Notes: generated by a model from the sequence alone, not told the origin. DNA of 64,000 nucleotides from Chloranthus sessilifolius (GCA_021018995.1 CM037593.1:13296088-13360087), one strand, 5' to 3'; counted from the first letter of the stretch, positions 47,101 to 59,487 are shown. A program made the numbers and translations.

Positions 47101-49531
47101 ATTCAAGTCACATTTGGACAAGTCTGTAGTAGTTTTTGTAGATGACATCCTCATCTATTCAAAGACGCGAAGAACATGAGCAACATCTGAGTGGCTCTAC
47201 AAACCCTTAGAGACCATCGGTTATCATAAAACTTAGTAAGTGTGAGTTTTGGCTTGGCAGTCGATTTCTAGGCCATGTTATCTCACGAGACCGGTATTAC
47301 AGTTGACCCAGCAAAGATTGAGTCAGTGATGAATTGGGAACAGCCAAAGAACGTTACGGAGGTTCGTAGTTTCCTCGGTTTGGCAGGATACTACAGAAGG
47401 TTTGTGGAGGGCTTCTCCAAGATATCAGGTCCTCTTACACAACTTACGAAGAAGAATACTAAATTTGATTGGACAGAGCAGTGTGAGCAAAGTTTTCAGG
47501 AACTCAAGAAACGATTGACTACTGCGCCAGTACTTGCTATACCATCAAGCAGGGGAGGCTTTGCAGTATACAGTGACGCATCATATGGGGGTTTAGGCTG
47601 TGTGCTTAACCAAAATGAGAGAGTCATTGCTTATGGGTCTAGACAGCTAAAAGACCATGAGAAGAATTACCCGACGCATGATCTTGAGTTGGCAGCAGTG
47701 ATTTTTGCTCTAAAGATCTGGAGGCATTACCTTTATGGGGAGACCTTCGATATATTCACCGATCATAAGAGCCTCAAGTTTCTCTTCTCACAGAAGGAGT
47801 TGAATATGAGACAGCGTCGATGGATGGAGTTCTTGAAAGATTATGATTGTACCATCCAGTACCACCCCGGGAAAGCAAACGTAGTGGTAGATGCGTTAAG
47901 TCGAAAGTTCTCTGCTCAGTTATCACATATGACCGCAAGGGTGCGACGATGGCATCTATTGGAAGATATGGCTCTAAGTAGCATGAGATTTGACGTAAAT
48001 GGTTCAGGTGCATTAATGGCTACGCTGGTGATTCGTTCCACCCTCTATGAGAACATTCGCAGACTTCAGATGACGGATGATGAACTTATGGCTATCAGAC
48101 GGGATGTGATTGGGGGAGGCAAAATAGATTTTTCTATCAAAGATGATGACACTTTGTTGTTTAGAAATCGGGTATGCGTACCAACTAGTACTGAGCTTCG
48201 GGACACTATTTTGGAAGAGGCTCATAAGTCTATGTACGCTATTCACCCTGGCAGTACCAAGATGTACCAGGACTTAAAGAAAAGCTTCTGGTGGAGAGGT
48301 TTAAAGAAAGATGTCGCTGTGTATGTCTCGAGATGTCTTGTGTGTCAGCAAGTAAAGGTGGATCATCGAAATCCGGCAGGACTGTTGCAACCACTACCGA
48401 TACCTGAGTGGAAATGGGAGGCCATTTCTATGGACTTTATTTTGGGATTGCCAAGAATATAAAGAAAATACAATGCCATCTGGGTCATTGTGGATCGATT
48501 AACTAAGTCCGCACACTTCCTTCCTTATAATACGTCGTATACCACCAACAAGCTCGCAGAATTATACATCAAGGAGATAGTTAGGCTGCATGGTATACCG
48601 GTCAGTATCGTATCCGATAGAGACCCGATGTACACATCTCAGTTTTGGCAACGATTTCAAGAAGGAATGGGCTCTAGGCTCGATTACAGTACAACATTCC
48701 ATCCTCAGACCGATGGGCAGACTGAGAGGGTGAATCAGATTATAGAAGATATGTTACGTGCTTGCATGTTGGATTTTCAGGGATCATGGAACCAACATTT
48801 ACCGCTGATCGAGTTCGCCTACAATAACAGTTACCAGGCTAGCATCGGCATGGCACCCTACGAAGCTTTGTATGGACGACGGTGCAGGTCTCCGCTTAAT
48901 TGGGAAGAAGTGGGTGAGAAACTCATTTTAGGCCCCGAGATCGTGGAGAATACAACAGAGACAGTTCGGTTAATCCGTGAGAGACTACGCATTGCTCAAA
49001 GTCGTCAGAAGAGCTACGCTGATCTGAAAAGAAACCATGTTGAGTTTAAGGTGGGAGATAACGTATTTGTCAAAATCTCTCCTACAAAAGGCGTGATGCA
49101 TTTTGGGAAGCGTGGGAAGCTGAGTCCGCGCTATGTTGGACCTTTCGAGGTATTGGGCCGAGTCGGCGAGGTTGCCTATCGAGTAGCCTTGCCACTGCAG
49201 CTATCGGAAATGCACGTGTTTCATGTGTCCATATTACGAAGATATGTTAAGGACCCGACACACGTACTGGACTACCAGCCCATTGAGCTCCAAGAAGACC
49301 TATCCTTGGTTGAGGAACCGATACGAATCTTGGATCGTAAAGAACAAATCTTACGGACAAAGAGCATTCCCTTAGTACTCGTGAAGTGGCGGAACCATTC
49401 TTCAGAGGAAGCCATATGGGAGCGTGAAGCGGAGATTCGCGAGCAATTTCCACAACTTTTCGAGTGAAGGTATATTGTAAACTATAGTTATGTAAGAAAA
49501 CCATACGTACCTTTAAATTCTTGAATTTGCT

Positions 49532-49567
<36 letters not shown>

Positions 49568-52500
49568 AGAATTTCTTCAAAGTCTTCAATGTTAAATTGG
49601 TTCATAACATCGATGCTTTATATATATATCTATAACGATCACACAATAAAATCTTAAATGTCATATTTATTCATTCTCGGTTAGAACCGTATGTCTGTTG
49701 GAACCCGTGTCATCAGTTAGAACATGTTACCAGGCACGTGATCATGCTTTTGAATAAGTGTTCGATTCTGACATCTGAAATTTCTGCTTAAATAATTACC
49801 AAAAGGGTGAGGTAGGTGTGTGTGTTAGGTTTGTGTCATGGTGAAGTATATTTCCAGGCACGTGACACTTGGGAAGGTATGCATCCATGTACGGATGCAA
49901 TCCTCTATGGCAGTATGGGATGCCACACGCAGTACATCCAGGTTACTACGGATCCCGACCCTTGAGCGTGCTTAGTGAAGCCTACCGCCATGACCAAAGT
50001 TCTTTGACTTTAGTGTTTCAATTTTGCTTTATCGGTGTTAGGATAAGGACTTACCACGATTCGGTTTAGCTTATCCGTACATTTTCGAGGACGAAAATTC
50101 CTAAGGAGGTAGAATGTAAAGACCGTATTTTGAACCCGAGTTAGTGACCTGTGTGTGTATTCGACAACCACGGCGTCACCATTTGTTTTGGATTTTTATC
50201 TAGATGTGATTGTGCGGACAGATTTTAATTTAGAGCCCATTTGGACCCTCGTGCGAAAGTTGTGCACCGACCTCGGTGTAGCCGCTCAACACCGGACTTG
50301 AGTTTTAAAATTAGAAGTGTATAATACATGTGTGTGTGTGTTTTACTTTGTGAGTAATCCTATTATAAGAAGGAATTACATTCCCGTATTATACTAGGTT
50401 TTGTTAAGAGAGGATAGTTACCCAACCGTGTGAAACTCCGTCTTCTCTCTTCTTCAATCATCGTAGGAGATCGGTTTAGAAAACCTCCTTCTCTAGAACC
50501 CTCTTTGTTGAAAGCACTTAAACCTTAAAAAGAACTTGAATCAACCTTGGATTAGTAGTTTGCTATTGGGAGAGGTTGAGATCATTGGGGGCGTGTTGGA
50601 GTTGTCTCTGTGAACTCGTGGGATTGATCGCGGCGCGAATCGTTGAGGAAACCCGTCGATTTCGTTCCGAAGCTCCATTCGCGTGACTCATTTCTAATCT
50701 AGGAATCCTTAGATTAAAGGTACGTTTTAATTAAACTTTTTGATTAAATCATTAGATTAGCCATGGGTTTTACTTTGGGATGTATGGGTTTCGATTCGGG
50801 TGAAAACCAGCGAAATCGCGTCGCTGTAGCTCGCTCGAGCGAGCTATTATCATCGCTCGAGCGAGGTATCACTGAACTCCGACATTGCCTTAGTATTTTA
50901 GTCATAACTTTTTATCCTGAACTCCGGTTGAGACGATTCATTTTGCGTTGGAAAGCTAATAGAAAAATTTACAACTTTCATGTTTTGACCAACTCATGGA
51001 TCAATCGTCTTGATGGTCAAAAATATATGAGAATGTTACGTCAAATCGCTCGAGCGAGCTATTATCATCGCTCGAGCGAGGTATCACCGAACTCCGATAT
51101 TGCCTTAGTATTTTAGTCATAACTTTTTATCCCGAATTCCAATTGAGACACTTCTTTTTGCGTTGGAAAGATAATAGAAACATCTACAACTTTCATGTTT
51201 TGACCAACTCATGAATCAATCGTCTTGATGGTCAAAAATATATAAGAATATTACATCAAATTCTAGGATTGGCGCAACTTGCCTGTTTTGACTTGTTTTT
51301 GAGGAAACACTTAAATAGGTCTATATTATTAGTAATTAGAGTTAATCTTAACGCATGAACGTATATTGTGATGTAGATTAACGGTGAGAGGCCATCAATA
51401 GGACCTTGCTTGACTTCGCATAACTTCGAGTTTTGGTAGGAGAATCTCATCTTTATAGTATTTTATTTTAATTCGCATGGATATTTTGAATTAAAATCTT
51501 TGAACTTGTATATGCCATTGAAATCACATCTGTAAACTGAAATTGATATGAATGGCTGAAAATATAAATCTACCTGAATCCTGAAACCTGAATCTGCTTA
51601 AGCTCTGAAAATCTGAAATCAAGAACCTGAACTATGTATAAGAGACTTGCATCTGATTTATATTAGTATCTACATTTGTTTTATGATTGACCTGAACGAC
51701 CCCTCAAAAATTCCTGAACAATTTCCTGGTACAAGTTTTCCTCATTACGCAGGGGCTTATTGCATCCTGAAAAAGGGTTCATGAACGACGATGGTTGGTA
51801 GGGGTTCCCATCGGCTATATTCCTGCTCTCGAGATATAGTTTAGTCGGGAGGTATTTTAAGTTGAGGATTAAGTCATGAATTACTGAACTTTGCATATAG
51901 AAGTTAGAGAAACTAAGACACTGAAACATCATACATTCTTGAAACTGTTTTCACACATTTAGAAATAAATCTTACATATGATTTCTGCACCTAAATTCAG
52001 TTTATTATCTGCTTATATGTTTGACAAGCTATATTCTGATATTTGTTTTGAAACCATATTAGTTAAAGTAAAATGCCGTAGATGTCTTTCTTCTACTGAG
52101 CTTTGTTGGTTAGCTCACTCCGACTATACGTCCATGTGTTCAGTCTTCGACGTGGCTATTCGTGGCTCGAGATCCGATCCTGACTACGTGCTTGAGGAAG
52201 AGCTTGAGGTTCCTCCTGATGAGTTTTTCCCAGTATAGAACTTACTGATTTTCTTATTTGTGGTGAGAGTTAGACTTGAATTTGTGAGCCCATGTTAGTT
52301 GGATACCATAGTTTTATATTTGACGTTGATTTCTGTTATGAGCCATGTTTCGATGATGGTCGGCCATCATCGGTTGTTCTTTACTTTTAATTGCTTCCGC
52401 ATTTATTTTAGCTATGGATATTTATTACGCTTTACTCTGATATGTGTCCTATTTGTCCGGCTTATCGTTTATTCGATAGGTTGGCGAACCGGCCTTTCCT

Positions 52501-52924
52501 ATACCTGAGGGATTGGAAAAGTCGGGTCGTCACATATTGTATCAAACTTTTTTCTTTTGATGTTTTTGTTAGGTGGGGATATTGCCACGTTGCAAATAAC
52601 TACTACAAAGATTGGAAATATTATGCAATAGGGGGGAGAGTACATGCTAAGATATTTTTGGAGCTAAATGTGTTTGAGCCAGGAGCAAAGTTGGAGGTGA
52701 CACCCTGGTTTGAGTCCTTCACTAATGACGTGACTCCAACTATTGTTTCATCTAACGATGTATTGGAAAATGGGGCAACATTCCACCAATTCTTGAAGTT
52801 CGGAAATTTGGCTTCTCCAGAGTCTCAATTCTCCACGTACAATCTCCCGACTTTGCCAACAAGCTCGCTAGTCAATTTAGTAACTAACTGCTCTGGAATA
52901 ATGGCGGGAGGTAGACTAGTATAG
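41200..52924 (+). CDS. Pectate lyase-like gene, 5' part missing, intron carrying a gypsy element
   Basis: Exon A is 41200-41846. It begins after an in-frame TAA at 41197 with no usable ATG and reads [20 protein letters not shown], then [33 protein letters not shown] and STQRMPHC. It ends at a GT donor (41847). Exon B is 52573-52924. It follows TTTTTGTTAG, resumes in phase with [20 protein letters not shown] and ends at a stop. The split Arg codon (AG|G) joins exactly. The roughly 330 residues have the PF00544 beta-helix pattern: TIDGRG, the [12 protein letters not shown] turn, and the region near MPHCRW. Such secreted enzymes cleave de-esterified pectin with calcium. The signal peptide and N-terminus are not visible, so this may be a 5'-truncated gene. 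Without the inserted element the intron would be about 310 bp. Confidence 0.88.
42130..44504 (+). repeat. 5' LTR of the 10.4-kb gypsy fossil
   Basis: Starts TGTAAAGACCC and ends GGGTCTTCACA. It holds a tandem duplication of about 215 bp (about 42857-43285), each copy opening with two CTCGAGCGAG-type dyads. It is about 45 bp shorter than the 3' LTR, and many small differences sit at CTG trinucleotides. Confidence 0.95.
42857..43285. repeat. 215-bp tandem duplication with GCTCGAGC dyads in the LTR
   Basis: Two consecutive copies begin with GCTCGCTCGAGCGAGCTATT or a close variant, then ATCGCTCGAGCGAGG, then a long AT-rich stretch ending in TGGTCAAAxATATA. The same pair recurs in the 3' LTR at about 50829-51260. 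Confidence 0.9.
44507..44518 (+). other. Primer-binding site (initiator tRNA-Met)
   Basis: TGGTATCAGAGC lies two bases after the 5' LTR, identical to that of the 12.1-kb element. Confidence 0.95.
44690..45925 (+). pseudogene. gag region of the 10.4-kb gypsy fossil
   Basis: A gag core with [20 protein letters not shown] (44965 onward) and [21 protein letters not shown], followed by a decayed nucleocapsid zinc-knuckle region around 45730-45840. It closely resembles the gag of the 12.1-kb element. The region is broken. Confidence 0.88.
46130..49467 (+). pseudogene. pol region of the 10.4-kb gypsy fossil (PR-RT-RH-IN-chromodomain)
   Basis: A protease ([11 protein letters not shown], 46150), an RT with [10 protein letters not shown] (about 47134), RNase H with [17 protein letters not shown] (about 47565) and [13 protein letters not shown], an integrase zinc-binding region with [19 protein letters not shown] and RCLVCQQVK, a catalytic core with [10 protein letters not shown] and [14 protein letters not shown], and a C-terminal chromodomain ([17 protein letters not shown]) ending at 49467. 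The 3' half is largely open. The region as a whole is broken. Confidence 0.94.
49468..50114. other. Untranslated stretch between pol and the 3' LTR
   Basis: No ORF comparable to the 35395-36770 region. It contains an A-run (about 49539-49564), a TA run (about 49620-49628) and ends with ATTTTCGAGGACGAAAATTC and a purine tract AAGGAGGTAGAA. The same ATTTTCGAGGACGAAAATTC precedes the 3' LTR of the 12.1-kb element (37018). Confidence 0.85.
50115..52534 (+). repeat. 3' LTR of the 10.4-kb gypsy fossil
   Basis: Runs from TGTAAAGACCG to GGGTCGTCACA, followed by the TATTG duplication and 33 bp later by the pectate lyase splice acceptor. Confidence 0.95.
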
Positions 52925-53234
52925 TGTATGAAATCCCATAAATAATTCTTTCAAGATGAGTCTTAGAATCAGGTTTTCTTCTCCATTAGTCGAAACTTTA
53001 ACAATGCAATATTGTTAGAAATTTTCTTTCACTGATGCAAAATAAGACATTAACATAATGCATAAGTAGTTAAATAATGGGCCCTAAAGTTTACCAAGAA
53101 GGATTTTATAGCAGGATTTATAAGTTAGTTGTAAGCTCCTTGCACTATAAAAAGTAAGACTATATATTAGCGGCACCAAAAACTGCTGCTATTAGCAAAA
53201 GTACTTGTCGTTTCAATAGCGATAGGACTAGTAG
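52925..53234. other. 3' flank of the pectate lyase
   Basis: AT-rich; it should hold the 3' UTR. A CACTATAAAAAGTAAGAC segment at about 53152 resembles a degenerate CACTA terminus and is followed by GCGGCACC phrases, possibly an older CACTA remnant. Confidence 0.45.
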
Positions 53235-53254
53235 CACTACAAAAATGGTGGGCA

Positions 53255-54112
53255 TTAGGGACACGTGCTTAGTGGCGCTTATTAAATGGCTGCCACTATA
53301 AACCAATTAGAACTTTACTTATATTTGGTTTGAGGTGTTCTATGAACTGCTATTTAGGATTACTAGGTTTATTTATTTAGTTTTGGACTGATAAGAACTA
53401 TATTTAATTTAGGGAGATTACGAGCAGCTAACACCTTAGTAGGATTAGAGTACTTACTAAATTAAATGTAGACTGAAAACTGATGGTTCACATGGTTGGG
53501 AGGAAGTCTACAATGTATACCGTTAGTTCACATGTATCAGTATGCATCACCCCATCTCCACTGGTTATAACAATTATTTATCGTAAGACAATGTTGCCCT
53601 TGTGTGCTGGCTTCTCTATTTCCCCTTTATCTGATTTATAGGTGAGATACTCATATAACACCATCGAAGGGAAAAAAAAGTACTTCACTATTAAAATGTA
53701 AGTAGAGGAGTTGTATTCGGTGAGACAAAAGCATTAAATCTGCTATCAATAGAATAAAAAACTTTACTACTATAATATACATACATATCGATTTAAGGTA
53801 GGTTTTCATGTCCTTAAATATGTTATTTATTATTCTTAATATATTATACTGCATTTTATCTTATCTATAAGTGTTATCAGGTTATGCTTTTGCATTTTTC
53901 ATACCCAGGTTTCTCCAAGGGAAAGCATTAGTAGGTGGCACGTGTACTAATTGGGTGCCACTTGATGTGCTCGAGTGAAGTCATTTTTTAAGTTATATTT
54001 TGCAAGATTTGCAATCACTTTCTATTCATTTATCATTCGTTGTACATGGTTTTAAGGTTTTCCAGAATATTGAGCTAGGAGGTCTAAGATTGCAAAGTTA
54101 ATCTTTCACACG
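53255..54112. other. 5' non-coding region of the CACTA element
   Basis: AT-rich leader and presumed promoter of the TNP2 gene. No clear tandem subterminal repeats beyond the first 80 bp were recognised. Confidence 0.45.
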
Positions 54113-57100
54113 ATGGATAAGAGTTGGATGCAAAAGTCTAGGTATATCATTCTTTCAAAATTAAATTATAGTGTCAATAGTGTTATTATTGTGTGGATTT
54201 GATAAGCAAATCACTGTTTATATGTATGAAATAGGCTCTCTCTCGAGTATAATAAAGGCGTGAAAGAGTTTATCAATCTAGCCATAGCCCATGGAGCATC
54301 TATTGATGGGACGTTAAAGTGTCCGTGCATTAACTGCAACAATATAGAGTATCATGATAAAAACATAGTTGAAGATCATTTGATGAGTGAGGGGATTGTT
54401 CAGAACTATACCAAATGGTTTTATCATGGGGAGGGAATAGCTCAGGCAAATTCTATAAGGGATAATACTCCCGATAGAGGAGTCGATGAGCATCATACAG
54501 GTGATGACATAAGTCAAATGTTGCATGATCCATTTGGAGTCCGTATCCCAGAAGTAGCTTTGGATGGTGTGGCAAATGAAACTGATGATCTACCAAATCA
54601 CAATGCTGCTACATTCTATAGATTAGTCCATACAATCGAGTAAGCTCTCTATCCGGGATGTAAATCACACACAATATTATCTTTCCTTGTTAGGTTATGG
54701 CATATTAAATGCATTGGAGGTTGGAGCAACAAGTCATTTACCATGTTTCTGAACTTGTTAAGGGAGGTACTCCCTGAGGGATCAATGTTACCTGAAATTT
54801 TTTCACAAGGCAAGAAGATTATCTCGGACTTGGGACTCAATTACACTGAAATTGATACTTGCCCTAATGATTGTATGTTGTATTGGAAAGAGTTCGCTGA
54901 CAAACAATTATGCGATGTTTGTGGAACTTCACGTTGGAAGTCTCCAGAAGATCATTTAGAAGGCAAAGAGAAGAGTCCAATGAAGATTCTAAGTTATTTT
55001 CCTTTAAAACCAAGATTACAAAGGTTATACATGTCATCAAAAATTACGTCAAACATGAGATGGCATGAAGAAGGTCGCACCAAAGATGGGATGTTACGAC
55101 ATCCTGCAGATTCTCCAGCTTGGAAACATTTTGATCTCATCAATCCAACATCAATCCAACATTTGCAGCAGACTCTCGAAGTGTTAGACTTGGATTAGCG
55201 AGTGACGAATTCAATCCTTTCAGAACAGTGAGTATTTCACATAACACATGGCCTGTGATACTTATTCCATATAATTTGCCACCATGGTTGTGCATAAAAC
55301 AACCAAATATAATCTTATCGATGCTTATACCTGGTCCATCTGGTCCTGGCAATGACATCGATGTATACTTGAAGCTGTTGATAGAAGAGTTGAAAGAATT
55401 ATGGGAATTTGGGGTTGAGACATATGATGCTTCTCGGAGAGAGATATTTCAACTGCACGCAGCCTTGTTATGGACCATTAGCGATTTCCCAGGGTATGCC
55501 ATGTTGTCGGGTTGGAGCACGAAAGGAAAGTTGGCATGTCCTTTATGCAATAAGGATACATGTAACCTATACCTACGTAATGGTAGGAAGCAATGTTATA
55601 TGGGCCATCGCAGATTCTTACCTTCAGATCATAGATTTCGTAAACAAAAAAAATCTTTTGATGGTACTGTAGAAGATAGACTAGCTCCAATTCCAATGTC
55701 TGGCTCGAAGATTTTGATTGAATTAGAAAATGTCAAACACATTTTTGGGAAGCATTCCGTGAGGAAAAGATTAAGAACCACATAGTCTGAAGATATGCCA
55801 TATAACTGGAAGAAGAAGAGTATATTTTTTGAGTTGCAATATTGGGAGCACAATCTACTTAGACACAATGTGGATGTAATGCACATTGAAAAAAACATAT
55901 GTGATAATTTACTTGGGACTCTATTGGATGTGGACGGAAAAACAAAGGATACTATAAAGTCACGTCTTGACTTGAGAGAAATGAATTTAAGACATGGTCT
56001 TCACCCACGAATAGAGACATGTAAGAATCGAGCTTATCTACCAGCTGCATGCTATTCTATGGATAAAAATGAAAAAGAGAGGTTTTGCAAAATTTTGAAG
56101 AGTTTAAAAATTTCAGATGGCTACTCATCTAATATTACAAGGTGCGTCAATATTAAGGAGCGCAAACTATTTGGACTAAAAAGTCATGATTCACATGTCA
56201 TAATGTAACAATTTTTGCCCTTGGCCATTCGAAAGACGTTGCCAAAGAATGTAACTTCTATAATTTTAGAGTTGAGCACATTCTTCCGCGAATTATGCTC
56301 AAAAGTTTGTCGACCTGAGGATTTGCAACGTCTCGAAGAGCACATCACTATGGTCCTTTGTCAATTAGAACGAATTTTTCCACCTTCATTTTTTGACATT
56401 ATGGTCCATTTGCCCATACATTTAGCTTCAGAGGCACTACTAGGTGGACCTGTCCATTATCGTTGGATGTATCCCATTGAAAGGTATGTCTTGCAGTATA
56501 TATACAATAGTTATTTATTCTACACTTATCTATAAATTCACTCACATAGGTTAATTTTATTATGATCTAGATACTTGTTGACATTGAAGTCATATGTGTG
56601 TAATCGAGCTCAACCTGAGGGGTCCATTGCCGAAGGGTACCTCGCAGAAGAATGTCTAACATTTTGTTCCTGGTACTTCAACAATGTTGAAACGAGGTTA
56701 AATCGACCCTTGAGGAATCCTGAAGTTATTGTGAATAACAGTGCCACATTATTCATGCTCAGCAATGTAGAATGGATACAAGTACACCGCTATTTGGTGT
56801 TTAACCACGAGAAGGTCACAAGTTATTTAAAGTAAGATCTCCACTTTCGTAAAATTATTTTCCATACGTATTCAATGCCTGATATTCACATAGCATTCAT
56901 TTCACATAGGCTTCATGATAATGCATTGCGTATGATGTATCCAAGCGCAAGTCCCCATGAAAGACAAAAATTGCAGAGCGAACAATTTGTTGATTGGTTT
57001 AAGAATCATGTAAGCTAGTGTTGTTGTATCTATCAATATAGTTGTTTTTATAGGAAATCTAGAAAGTATTTAAACCTTTTTTTGCACTTAAAATAGGTAC

Positions 57101-57834
57101 GAAGGGTACGAAAAAATTCAAAAAGTTCATTGTTAGCTGAAGGGTTAGCTGAAGGTCCACATTCACAAGCAAGAAGGCTCACCACTTATACTATTAATGG
57201 CTATAAATTTCGAACAATTGATAAAGAGAAGAAGGCTAAAACTCAAAATAGCGGTGTTGCCGTTTCGAAAACTATTACAAGCTATGCAAGTACAAAGGAC
57301 AAAAGGCCCATTGTAGGAGAGATAACATATTATGGTCGTCTAATAGATATAATCGAGTTAACATATTTTGAGCGTCTCAAATTTATACTGTTCAAGTGTG
57401 ATTGGGTTGATGTGACAACACAAGGTAGAGGAATTAAAACTGATGAGTTAGGATTCGCGCTTGTGAATTTTACCAAATTATTGTTCCCCACTCAGCAAGT
57501 GTCAGATGAACCATACGTTTTGGCCTCTCAAGCTACTCAAGTTTTTTATGTTCAAGATCAAATTGATCCGAATTGGCATGTTGTTGTGAAGACTAAGCCT
57601 AGGGACTTGTTTGATATGAGATGGGATGATAATGCTTTATTAGATAGTGGTACTTATGCCAACCAACAAACCTTCGAGGATGATAAAGATGACAATTGGG
57701 TAAGGGAAGATGTGGTTGGAACAACTGTTGATGCTCCTCCCCAGATGCGTGTTGCTCAACAAGCTCCTTCAACCGATTTCATTGATGATGAAGATGAATC
57801 AACTTTCGAATCTCAAGAGGATGCAAGTGTTTAA
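54113..57834 (+). pseudogene. TNP2 (En/Spm) CACTA transposase, five exons, decayed
   Basis: Exons: 54113-54141 (MDKSWMQKSR), 54235-56483, 56571-56831, 56910-57009 and 57097-57834, all with GT-AG borders that keep phase. Domains in order: transposase-associated region (GASIDGTLKCPCINCNN), TNP2 core (LPPWLCIKQPNIILSMLIPG, DIDVYLKLLIEELKELWEFG, LSGWSTKGKLACPLCNKDT), a DUF4218-like region (HYRWMYPIER, YLLTLKSYVCNRAQPEGSI), a DUF4216-like region (DVTTQGRGIKTDELGFALVN), and an acidic tail. Stops stand at 54641 (TAA), 55783 (TAG) and 56206 (TAA), mostly where Gln is expected, and one frame shift lies near 55185. TNP2 cuts the element ends. Few lesions mean recent decay. Confidence 0.93.
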
Positions 57835-59426
57835 TTTTTGTCAATCAATATTCTTTTTAAAACATTGTCCATCACCTTTATATGAATTTGTATTTATCAA
57901 GTGTGTTACGGGCTGTTTTTTTATCAAGTGAACATTATTTAGTCAAAATAGAAAATCATTTAGTGGCACAATGTGATAGATTTCAATATATGGGCGAAAG
58001 CCATCTCCCATAACTGTAGGGGCTGGTCTCCTCAAGACATTATCAGGTGTTTTTTCTTGGGCTGTTATGTTTAAGATTTTTAGAGGTTGGTCTCCTCAGG
58101 ACATTGTGGACCCTTGGCATTTTTTAATTTCTATAGTATGATTTCTTTCTAACCTGTTGTTGGGCAGTTGGGTGCCCTCTTTCTTTTGTTTTTTTTTCTA
58201 TTAAGGGTCTGCGGACCCACCTTTTTTTTACGACATAGGATGTCCCAACCCTTTTGAGGGAAGGACTAATCCCTATGGGTACAACATGTTTACCATTTGT
58301 AGGTGACCAGGTAATTATCGGAAGGGGATTTAATAGGTGCTTGCTCAAATTTGCAGGTGACCAGGTAATTCGCCTTCATAGGTGCTTACATCTCTTCTAT
58401 GATTCTTTTTTCTTTGTTTGGTGTGGTCATGCTAAATGAAAAATCCTGATTCTTTTTTTTTTTTTTTGTGATCATGCTAAATGAAAAAAGCCATATATTC
58501 AAGTTCCCTTGATTTTATTTATGTCACTGATATAATATGTTGCTTGTGCATATGTTTATTTTTCAATGCTGTCATAAAGCCATAGATCACATAGTCTTTC
58601 TTGGGTTTCATATATATTGGAGTCAACTAGTATAATATTACTCTCCTATTTCTTTGGGCTCCATATATGGACTCCTATTTTATATGTTCTACGTTGACGT
58701 GAAGGTTTTGTGCTCCATATAACGTGTCATGTATGATTAATTTTAATTTAAAGCAGAATGTTAGATACTAAGATCCCAAAAGAAATAGGAGAGTGCTCAG
58801 GCCGATCTTCTTAAGCTTAAACGGTCATGGTTTGAAGGTCCATGATATTATGAGCATGCGAACCAGTAGAAAACATTTTTAGCCTTTCACTAATTTTGAG
58901 GACCCGTCCAAACTCAACCAGGACTCAATCAGATTTTGCCCAATCTGACTTTGATTCATCCCCAAAAGCTGACCCAACTTGATCTAAAAATTGTCCATTC
59001 CAGCTCCCCCACCCACCTTGTTGCAAAAAGACCAATACATATCAGTATCGACCGATACTTGATACCTTGTCAATAAAAATTAAATAATTAAAATTTTGAA
59101 TTTAATTAGGATCATCAATTTCTACCAAAGGAGTAAAAATAACAAAGAGAGAGCAGCAACATGCCAACAGCTGGTCAATTAGCTGCGAAAACAGTCCACC
59201 TGTTGGAGGTTCATATCTATTTATGAGCACAAAAGTCAGTGAAAGTGTGCCTTTGACTGTTCACTAATTTGATGCTGAAAAATTTAACAAAAAATAACAA
59301 TTTGTATGCTTATATTTCTGAGCACAAAAATGGAGTTCATGAATAAATGCATATCTATTTATATGAGCACAAAAGTAATTTTTATCGTGAAAGAATTAAA
59401 GAAAATGGGTTTTTAGTAGCTTTCTA

Positions 59427-59428
<2 letters not shown>
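57835..59428. other. Non-coding region downstream of TNP2
   Basis: AT-rich. It contains a near-repeat of GGCTGGTCTCCTCAAGACAT and GGTTGGTCTCCTCAGGACAT (about 58021 and 58086), and a duplicated GGTGACCAGGTAATT (58302 and 58358). A short CGATAC-type patch lies at 59035-59065. No gene. Confidence 0.5.

Positions 59429-59483
<55 letters not shown>
59429..59483. repeat. (TA)n microsatellite
   Basis: About 27 uninterrupted TA units. Confidence 0.95.

Positions 59484-59487
<4 letters not shown>

Larger units (their letters stand above)
42130..52534 (+). mobile_element. Ty3/gypsy chromovirus fossil, Tekay/Del type, 10.4 kb, inside the pectate lyase intron
   Basis: The LTRs (42130-44504 and 50115-52534) run from TGTAAAGACC to a terminal TCACA, and a 5-bp duplication TATTG flanks the element (42125-42129 and 52535-52539). 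A tRNA-Met primer-binding site follows the left LTR (44507). The order gag, protease, RT, RNase H, integrase, chromodomain matches the 12.1-kb element, and pol is closely related to it, but the LTR sequence differs and there is no extra 3' ORF. It is broken, with roughly ten breaks, mostly in the 5' half of the coding region. The LTRs are very alike, so it looks fairly young. Confidence 0.96.
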
